Shown here one piece after another: positions 6,573-11,507 of a stretch of DNA of 11,507 nt (position 1 is the stretch's first letter; every line of letters begins with the position of its first letter). The notes below the pieces were generated by a model. The model searched no databases and was not told where the DNA came from. It saw only the letters and a program-made list of their open reading frames with translations. Origin of the DNA: CAYNRG01 sp047974855 (GTDB taxonomy: Bacteria; Bacillota_I; Bacilli_A; Erysipelotrichales; Erysipelotrichaceae); assembly GCA_047974855.1 (NCBI GenBank), contig JBKECT010000009.1, forward strand, positions 1-11,507, written 5' to 3'. A program made the translations under genes and the position numbers.

Positions 6573-7741
6573 TAGTAAGGTCAAGGTATATTTTTACTAG
6601 CACAGGAGTTGTGGATGGTTATTTGTGTATTGAAGATGGAAAAATAGTCAGTATTCAATCAGACTATGAGGGTATTGTTGATATTGATTGTGGTGATAAA
6701 AGAGTGATACCAGGCATTATTGATACGCATAATCATGGGACAATGGGCTATGGACTCTTTAGCGAAACTAAAGACCACAAAAGGGAATTTTTGGGGTATT
6801 TGAAGGGGTTAGCATCACAGGGAGTAACGGCTTGTCTCCCAACAGCGGATATTGATTTTTTTGAAACGATTGCACACGTTGCGAAAACGCCAATTGATGG
6901 TGCAATTCCTATTGGAATTCATTCTGAAGGTCCCTATCTTAACCGTGTTGGAGAAAAGGGAGTAGATACAGGACACCCAGATATTGATTTAGATTACTGC
7001 AAAGAAATGGTGGATAAGGCAGGTGGAATGCTTAAGCTTGTAGCAATTGCCCCTGAGCTTCCAAAAGCAAAGGAAGCTATCGAGTATTTTTGTTCACAAG
7101 GTATTCGCTGTGCCTTTGCCCATAGCAATCAACTTTACAAAGAAGCATTGGAATCATTTCGATGGGGGATTACAGTGACAACACACACAGCTAATGTCAT
7201 GGAAGGAATGCACCATCGCCATATGGGAGGACTTGGTGCTTGCCTTTTAAACGATGAGGTATACAATGAACTAATTTGTGATGGCTTGCATGTATCTAAT
7301 GAAATGATTGAAATTATGCTGAGAGTGAAAAAAAATCCATTAGATAAAATACTAATGGTTTCTGACAGTACACCGATGTCAGGCGCACCACTGGGAAGAT
7401 ATAAATTAGATGGACACTTTGAAGTGAATATAGATGAGAAAGGCTTTTGTTTATCCGATACAGGAAGACTAATGGGATCAACCGTTCCTGTAATCAAAGG
7501 AATTAAAAATCTGGTTGAGAACTTTGATTTATCTTTGAGTGATGTGCTTAAAATGTCTTCAAGAAATCCAGCGATAGTGTATGGAGCAAAGAGTAAGGGA
7601 GAGCTAGCGGTAGGGAAAGATGCCGACTTTGTGATTATTGATGATCAATACAATGCCCTAAGCACATATAGAGAAGGTGTATGTATCTACAATAAAGAGA
7701 AAGATCAAAAGATATTTAATTCTGATTTCTTGCCTAAGTAA
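6569..7741 (+). CDS. nagA: N-acetylglucosamine-6-phosphate deacetylase (NagA-like amidohydrolase)
   Basis: This 390-residue cytoplasmic enzyme of the amidohydrolase superfamily probably hydrolyses an N-acetyl-hexosamine-6-phosphate to the free amine and acetate, the step after PTS import. A short N-terminal beta-sandwich strand set leads to the TIM barrel with VIPGIIDTHNHG (46-57; metal ligands His54 and His56), HSEGPYLN (118-125; Glu120), AFAHSN (182-187; His185), TTHTANVMEGMHHR (204-217; His206), CDGLHVS (237-243; His241) and MVSDSTPMSG (263-272; catalytic Asp266). The C-terminal GELAVGKDADFVIID block is the usual beta-sandwich return. All ligands are present, and the HxH pair suggests a two-metal site like that of the Bacillus enzyme, whereas E. 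coli NagA lacks it. The loop after EGPYLN (RVGEKGVDTGHPDIDL) differs from the common N-P-E-K-x-G-A-H pattern, so the preferred sugar could be GalNAc-6-P or another derivative. Its start overlaps the YdjC-like gene (ATGA). It is the last gene of the operon. Confidence 0.88.
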   Translation: MIVRSRYIFTSTGVVDGYLCIEDGKIVSIQSDYEGIVDIDCGDKRVIPGIIDTHNHGTMGYGLFSETKDHKREFLGYLKGLASQGVTACLPTADIDFFETIAHVAKTPIDGAIPIGIHSEGPYLNRVGEKGVDTGHPDIDLDYCKEMVDKAGGMLKLVAIAPELPKAKEAIEYFCSQGIRCAFAHSNQLYKEALESFRWGITVTTHTANVMEGMHHRHMGGLGACLLNDEVYNELICDGLHVSNEMIEIMLRVKKNPLDKILMVSDSTPMSGAPLGRYKLDGHFEVNIDEKGFCLSDTGRLMGSTVPVIKGIKNLVENFDLSLSDVLKMSSRNPAIVYGAKSKGELAVGKDADFVIIDDQYNALSTYREGVCIYNKEKDQKIFNSDFLPK

Positions 7742-7784
7742 ATTGAACTTACGCTGAAATTAAACACGGTACTTAGCGATATTC

Positions 7785-7819
7785 AAAAATAAACCGCCAT
7801 TGATTGGTGGTTTATTTTT
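7785..7819 (+). terminator. Strong terminator at the end of the PTS operon
   Basis: AAAAATAAACCGCCA (7785-7799) pairs with TGGTGGTTTATTTTT (7805-7819): 15 base pairs with one G-U, and a five-base loop. The A run on the left and the T run on the right mean it could work in both directions. It lies 43 bases after the NagA stop codon. Confidence 0.9.
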
Positions 7820-7852
7820 GTAATGGCAGAAGCAGCTTAAACTGGCTAAAAC

Positions 7853-7875
7853 AAGTGATGAGATTAAAATCACTT
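7853..7875. promoter_or_regulatory. Inverted repeat upstream of the C26/permease promoter
   Basis: AAGTGAT (7853-7859) and ATCACTT (7869-7875) form a perfect 7-bp inverted repeat with a 9-base spacer. It ends just before the proposed -35 of the next operon. It could be an operator for an unlinked regulator, or a second weak terminator, since T-rich sequence follows. Confidence 0.4.
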
Positions 7876-7878
7876 TTA

Positions 7879-7907
7879 TTGTATTTTATAAAGGGTTAAG
7901 GTAAAAT
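7879..7907 (+). promoter_or_regulatory. Candidate promoter of the C26 hydrolase/permease operon
   Basis: TTGTAT (7879-7884) and TAAAAT (7902-7907, 5 of 6 to consensus) are separated by exactly 17 bases. The strong terminator upstream means that this operon needs a promoter here. The expected start site would leave a leader of about 30 bases. Confidence 0.5.
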
Positions 7908-7933
7908 AGCTAAGTATTACAAAAGTAGAAAGT

Positions 7934-7939
7934 GGGGAG
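7934..7939 (+). promoter_or_regulatory. Ribosome binding site that decides the C26 hydrolase start
   Basis: GGGGAG lies 4 bases before the ATG at 7944. An in-frame GTG at 7932 has no Shine-Dalgarno sequence and overlaps this site, so the ATG is the likely start. Confidence 0.6.
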
Positions 7940-7943
7940 ATTA

Positions 7944-8684
7944 ATGCAAGAAAAAAAACCAATTATTGGTATTTCTACAAGTTTACTTATAGATGATGGC
8001 GGAATGTTTCCGGGATATAAAAGAACCTATGTAAACAAAGATTATGTGGATGCGGTGATTAAAAACGGTGGAATACCGATGCTTATTCCATTTGGTGAGT
8101 CAGAAGAGGTTGTTAAGTCTCAAATAGAATTGGTTGATGGCTTAATTTTGTCAGGTGGACACGATGTGTCACCATTGAATTATGGGGAAGAACCTTTATC
8201 GAAATTAGGACAAACCTTTCCTGAAAGAGATGAGTTTGATCGTCAGCTTATTCAAGGAGCGATGCAAAAGGGAATTCCGATTTTAGGAATTTGTAGAGGG
8301 TGTCAAATAATCAATGCTGTGATGGGCGGAAGTTTATACCAAGATATTTCCTACATTCAAGATGGAATAGAGAGAATAAAGCATAATCAAGGGCATAGCC
8401 CAATGCTTAAAACACATAGTGTAACGCTCACGCCGGAATCAAAACTTGCAGCCATCTTCAAAACAGAGAAGTTGGTTGTGAACTCATTTCATCATCAAGC
8501 CATCCACAACATTGCACCAGAGTTTCAAGCGGTAGCAAAAGCGGCTGATGGAGTTGTAGAGGCCATAGAGCATCGTACATATCCGTTTATGGTAGGGGTG
8601 CAGTGGCATCCAGAAATGCTAGCTAAAGGGGATGAACAATCAAATGAATTGTTTATCGAATTTATAAAATTATCAAATAAATAG
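7944..8684 (+). CDS. Gamma-glutamyl-gamma-aminobutyrate hydrolase family protein (peptidase C26)
   Basis: This 246-residue cytoplasmic protein belongs to the class I glutamine-amidotransferase-like hydrolases of peptidase family C26, as does PuuD, which cleaves gamma-glutamyl-GABA. From the ATG at 7944, the nucleophile elbow is GICRGCQIINAVMGG with Cys117, and the catalytic His222 and Glu224 are in VQWHPEM. The oxyanion/substrate region DGLILSGGHDVSP (65-77) and the HNQGHS segment (147-152) are also typical, as is FHHQAIH near 183-189. The triad is complete, so activity is expected. The natural substrate is uncertain: members act on gamma-glutamyl-GABA, gamma-glutamyl polyamines or other gamma-glutamyl amides. 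The permease gene starts 13 bases downstream, so the two are co-transcribed. I see no gamma-glutamyl-putrescine synthetase or oxidase nearby, so a full Puu pathway is not supported here. Confidence 0.88.
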   Translation: MQEKKPIIGISTSLLIDDGGMFPGYKRTYVNKDYVDAVIKNGGIPMLIPFGESEEVVKSQIELVDGLILSGGHDVSPLNYGEEPLSKLGQTFPERDEFDRQLIQGAMQKGIPILGICRGCQIINAVMGGSLYQDISYIQDGIERIKHNQGHSPMLKTHSVTLTPESKLAAIFKTEKLVVNSFHHQAIHNIAPEFQAVAKAADGVVEAIEHRTYPFMVGVQWHPEMLAKGDEQSNELFIEFIKLSNK

Positions 8685-8697
8685 AAAAGGGAAAAAT

Positions 8698-10074
8698 ATG
8701 AATACAATTAAAAAAATGGGATTTTGGTCAATCGTTTTATTAACGATTAACTCAATTATAGGAACAGGAATTTTCTTGTCACCTGGAAGTGTAGCAAAAA
8801 TAGCGGGGTCATGGGCTCCTGTTATCTACTTATGTGCAGGAATCTTTGCGGCTATCTTAGCGATTTCTTTTGCTTCAGCATCAAAATATGTTAATAAGAG
8901 TGGTGCAGCGTATGCTTATGCGAAGACCGCTTTTGGAGATAATGTGGGGCTGTACGTGGGAATTACACGATTTGTTGCAGCGAGTATTGCTTGGGGTGTG
9001 ATGGCTACTGCGGTGGTCAAAACAGTGCTTAATATTTTTAAATTAGATCAAAGTAATTTAGTGTTTATTACGATCGGGTTTTTGGCACTCATGGCTATTT
9101 TGCTTATTGTTAATTTGTTTGGAACAAAAGTGCTGACACGAATTAGCGACTTATCAACGATTGGCAAGTTAGCAGCTTTAATTATTTTTGTAGTAGCAGG
9201 AGTTGTTGTTTTAATTGTGACAGGTGCCAATAACTTTGCGCAGATTAACACAGTGACAAATGCATCGGGAGAGACTCTTGCAAGTACAATGAATACACAA
9301 GTATTTGTTGCGGCACTAATATCAGCGTTCTATGCTTATACAGGGTTTGAAAGTGTTGCAAGTGGAGCTTCAGATATGGAAAGTCCAGAGAAAAACTTAC
9401 CTAGAGCAATTCCTATCGGTATTGCACTTGTTGCGGCAGTTTACTGTTCTATCGTACTAGTATCCATGATGTTGAATCCTGTAGCACTAGTAACTTCGAC
9501 AGAGGTTGTTGTCCTGGCATCAGTCTTTAATAATCCAATTGTTTCTGCTTTAGTTGTTTTAGGGGCTTTGATTTCTATGTTCGGAATTAACGTTGCTGCA
9601 TCATTCCATACACCACGAATTTTAGAAGCAATGGCACAGGAAAATCAATTCCCATCATTTTTTGCAAAAAGGGAGAAAAATGGCTTTCCATTAAGAGCGT
9701 TTTTGCTAACTGCAATAATTGCTATTGTTGTTCCAATGGCTTTTCAATACAACATGGGTAGCATTATGGTGATTAGTTCAATATCACGTTTTGTACAATT
9801 TATCATTGTTCCATGTGCAGTTATCTTTTTCTTCTTTGGAATGAGCAAAGAGAAAACGTTAGATGCCAAAAAGAATGGATTAACAGATGTAGTTATTCCA
9901 TTGGTGTCGCTGGGATTAACGGTGTTGTTGCTAACTCAATTTGATTGGGTTGGAAACTTCTCTATTGCTACAGAGAGTGGGCAAACAGCCAATTATTTTG
10001 CAATTGCTGCAATGGTTGTTGGCTATGTGGTATTGCCACTATTAGCGTTTATTTATAAAAAAGTGTCAAAATAG
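8698..10074 (+). CDS. APC-family amino acid/polyamine permease
   Basis: This 458-residue protein has about 12 hydrophobic segments: roughly 8-28, 40-60, 83-110, 121-142, 157-176, 200-222, 236-258, 280-301, 332-350, 355-381, 398-415 and 431-453. The family signatures are IIGTGIFLSPG in the unwound first helix (20-30), YTGFES in the sixth (214-219, with Glu218), and the EKNLPRAIPIG loop that follows (231-241). These place it among the APC superfamily amino acid transporters. The length is normal. The substrate cannot be read from sequence. Given the upstream gamma-glutamyl hydrolase, glutamate, GABA, putrescine or a gamma-glutamyl compound are candidates (inference). The ribosome binding site AAAAGGG lies 6-12 bases upstream. 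A terminator follows directly. Confidence 0.9.
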   Translation: MNTIKKMGFWSIVLLTINSIIGTGIFLSPGSVAKIAGSWAPVIYLCAGIFAAILAISFASASKYVNKSGAAYAYAKTAFGDNVGLYVGITRFVAASIAWGVMATAVVKTVLNIFKLDQSNLVFITIGFLALMAILLIVNLFGTKVLTRISDLSTIGKLAALIIFVVAGVVVLIVTGANNFAQINTVTNASGETLASTMNTQVFVAALISAFYAYTGFESVASGASDMESPEKNLPRAIPIGIALVAAVYCSIVLVSMMLNPVALVTSTEVVVLASVFNNPIVSALVVLGALISMFGINVAASFHTPRILEAMAQENQFPSFFAKREKNGFPLRAFLLTAIIAIVVPMAFQYNMGSIMVISSISRFVQFIIVPCAVIFFFFGMSKEKTLDAKKNGLTDVVIPLVSLGLTVLLLTQFDWVGNFSIATESGQTANYFAIAAMVVGYVVLPLLAFIYKKVSK

Positions 10075-10079
10075 TAAAT

Positions 10080-10113
10080 GGGACTGTTTCTTTAGTGAGA
10101 CAGTTCTTTTTTA
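10080..10113 (+). terminator. Rho-independent terminator after the permease gene
   Basis: GGACTGTTTC (10081-10090) pairs with GAGACAGTTC (10097-10106): ten pairs including two G-U, with a six-base loop, followed by TTTTTT. It lies 6 bases after the stop codon. Confidence 0.9.
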
Positions 10114-10157
10114 TGCAATTGTGAGTGAGCATTTAAAATATAATCTTAATGTTCCGC

Positions 10158-10186
10158 TTTAAAAAGAATAGAAACAATGATAAAAT
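10158..10186 (+). promoter_or_regulatory. Candidate promoter of the rRNA methyltransferase gene
   Basis: TTTAAA (10158-10163) and TAAAAT (10181-10186) are 17 bases apart, and the -10 is preceded by TG-A, an extended -10 identical to the TGATAAAAT before the regulator gene. An exact TATAAT lies further upstream at 10139-10144 but has no -35 at a usual distance (TTGTGA is only 14 bases away). Either could be used. Confidence 0.4.
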
Positions 10187-10208
10187 TAAGAAATAAAGGA
10201 AAAGAAAC

Positions 10209-11507
10209 ATGAAGAAAAATGATCGTTTTATTGGTGTATGCACGGGATATAATGTTGATGGTCTGGGTGTTGTTAAACATGATGGACTAGTTTTTTTTGT
10301 GAAAAATGTGCTTCGTGGAGAAGAGGTTGAGGTTGTTGTAACGGCAATGAAAAAAACATATGGTTTTGGGCATTGTGTGAGACATTTGACTGTCAGTAAC
10401 CATCGGCAAGAAGTGCAGTGTGATATTTATAAGCTGTGTGGTGGATGTCATTTACAGCACATGGATAAAGAGGAGCAGTGTTATTTTAAAAGACAAAAGG
10501 TTGTGGATTGTTTCGCTAGCATTGCAAAGATGACACCTAATGTTGTTGAAGTTTTGGATATGGATAGTCCGTACCGTTATCGAAATAAGGTGCAAGTTCC
10601 TATTCAACTAGTAAATGATGAAGTGAAGATGGGATTTTATCGCAATCACAGCCATGACATCATAGAATTTGAAGATTGCTTAGTGCAAACAAAATGTTCA
10701 AATAAAATAGTGCATAGAATGAAAGCATTATTAAAAGAGTATCAAGTCGCATCAAACTTTCGCCATATTGTGATAAAGCATAGTCACAATACGGATGAGG
10801 TTATGGTGGTTTGGGTTGTTAGAGAGTATCCGTTTAAATTTGTTGAAGAGTTAAAAGAGAAATTAATGAGTGAATTTAGCAATATTAAAAGCATTGTGGT
10901 TAATATTAATCAAAGAAATGATAACGTGGTTTTATCCTCTGATGAAGTGATTTTGACAGAGAGTGGACAGATAAAAGAAAGTTTAAATGATTTCTATTTT
11001 AATATATCTAGCCGCTCATTTTATCAGATCAACCCAATACAAACGAAAGTACTGTATGAAAAAGCGATGGAGTATGCAACGATAAAGCCAGAAGATATAG
11101 TAGTCGATTTTTATTGTGGTACAGGAACAATTGGCTTATTTGCTTCACAATATGTCAAGAAAGTGATCGGTGTTGAGATTGTTCCTGAAGCGATTGCGGA
11201 TGCTAAAGTAAATGCAGAAAATAATGGGATTAACAACATTCAGTTTATTTGTGCAGATGCAAAAGATGGATCAAAAGAGATTTTGAAAATGGGTCAGAAA
11301 GTGGATGTGGTCTTTGTTGATCCACCTCGCAAGGGGTGTGATGAGGAAACGCTGAGTGCGATTGTGGAAATGGCTCCAAAGAAAATAGTCTATATTTCGT
11401 GCGATCCTTCAACGCTTGCAAGAGATTGTAAGTTATTAAAAGAGTGGGGATATAGCGTAGAAGAGGTTCAACCAGTGGATATGTTTCCTTTAACTCACCA
11501 CGTTGAG
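10209..11507 (+). CDS. rlmD: 23S rRNA (uracil-C5)-methyltransferase RlmD/RlmCD, 3' end outside window
   Basis: The frame is open from the ATG at 10209 to the last base (433 codons with no stop), so the gene continues beyond the window. It is a TrmA/RlmD-type SAM-dependent enzyme that makes 5-methyluridine in 23S rRNA. Gram-positive versions (RlmCD) modify two sites. An N-terminal TRAM domain (about 1-60) is followed by a [4Fe-4S] cluster motif with Cys71, Cys77 and Cys80 (CDIYKLCGGC) and a fourth Cys157 (FEDC). The catalytic domain has DFYCGTGTIGL (300-310, SAM binding), VDPPRKGCD (370-378), the nucleophile Cys398 in YISCDPSTLARD (395-406), and FPLTHHVE (426-433), whose final Glu is the general base and the last residue visible. 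Judged by family length (about 450-460), only about 20 residues are missing. AAAGGA lies 8 bases before the start. It is a housekeeping gene unrelated to its neighbours. Confidence 0.95.
   Translation, partial: MKKNDRFIGVCTGYNVDGLGVVKHDGLVFFVKNVLRGEEVEVVVTAMKKTYGFGHCVRHLTVSNHRQEVQCDIYKLCGGCHLQHMDKEEQCYFKRQKVVDCFASIAKMTPNVVEVLDMDSPYRYRNKVQVPIQLVNDEVKMGFYRNHSHDIIEFEDCLVQTKCSNKIVHRMKALLKEYQVASNFRHIVIKHSHNTDEVMVVWVVREYPFKFVEELKEKLMSEFSNIKSIVVNINQRNDNVVLSSDEVILTESGQIKESLNDFYFNISSRSFYQINPIQTKVLYEKAMEYATIKPEDIVVDFYCGTGTIGLFASQYVKKVIGVEIVPEAIADAKVNAENNGINNIQFICADAKDGSKEILKMGQKVDVVFVDPPRKGCDEETLSAIVEMAPKKIVYISCDPSTLARDCKLLKEWGYSVEEVQPVDMFPLTHHVE

Noticed and set aside
7135..7497. A 120-codon minus-strand open frame opposite nagA
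   Set aside because: It lies wholly within the nagA-like gene, whose frame carries all catalytic motifs; the composition looks like a shadow frame.
7932..7943. GTG at 7932 as the start of the C26 hydrolase
   Set aside because: It has no upstream ribosome binding site and overlaps the GGGGAG that serves the ATG at 7944; the family normally starts a few residues before the KPIIGIS strand.

Overview
The window comes from a low-GC Gram-positive bacterium (Firmicutes/Bacillota). It shows A+T-rich coding DNA, strong AGGAGG-type ribosome binding sites, tight operon packing and PTS sugar transport. The 5S rRNA 3' end carries a GTTGCCAGG segment, which I associate with Erysipelotrichia or mollicute relatives; that placement is tentative. 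Every gene lies on the + strand.

Layout: (1) 1-119, the 3' part of a 5S rRNA gene and its terminator, so the window starts at the end of an rRNA operon. (2) 204-2201, a large PTS-type transcriptional regulator (two HTH domains, PRD-like modules, EIIB-like and EIIA-like tail) with its own terminator. (3) 2315-7741, a seven-gene operon for the four proteins of a mannose-family PTS (EIIA, EIIB, EIIC, EIID), a two-TM protein resembling a catalytically dead M28 peptidase, a YdjC/ChbG-like carbohydrate deacetylase, and a NagA-type N-acetyl-amino-sugar-6-phosphate deacetylase. A strong 15-bp terminator hairpin closes it. (4) 7944-10074, a two-gene unit for a class I glutamine-amidotransferase-like gamma-glutamyl hydrolase (peptidase C26) and an APC-family amino acid permease, closed by a terminator. 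(5) 10209 to the window end, a 23S rRNA uracil-C5 methyltransferase of the RlmD/RlmCD type, cut off by the window edge.

How the genes work together: the PTS operon most likely imports and phosphorylates an N-acetylated amino sugar or a disaccharide containing one, and the two deacetylases then remove acetyl groups in the cytoplasm. No glycosidase, isomerase or deaminase is present, so later steps must be encoded elsewhere. The adjacent regulator probably controls the operon. The 110-bp gap between them holds three copies of a CATAGT half-site, a cre-like sequence and a weak promoter. The C26/permease pair looks like uptake and hydrolysis of a gamma-glutamyl compound or related amide and seems independent of the sugar operon.

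The most unusual parts are the membrane-anchored M28-like protein that lacks the metal ligands, the deacetylase with Asp where the family has a metal-binding His, and the regulator that appears to have lost its phosphorylatable residues. No mobile element, CRISPR array, tRNA or frameshifted gene was seen. No gene-free stretch exceeds about 205 bases.
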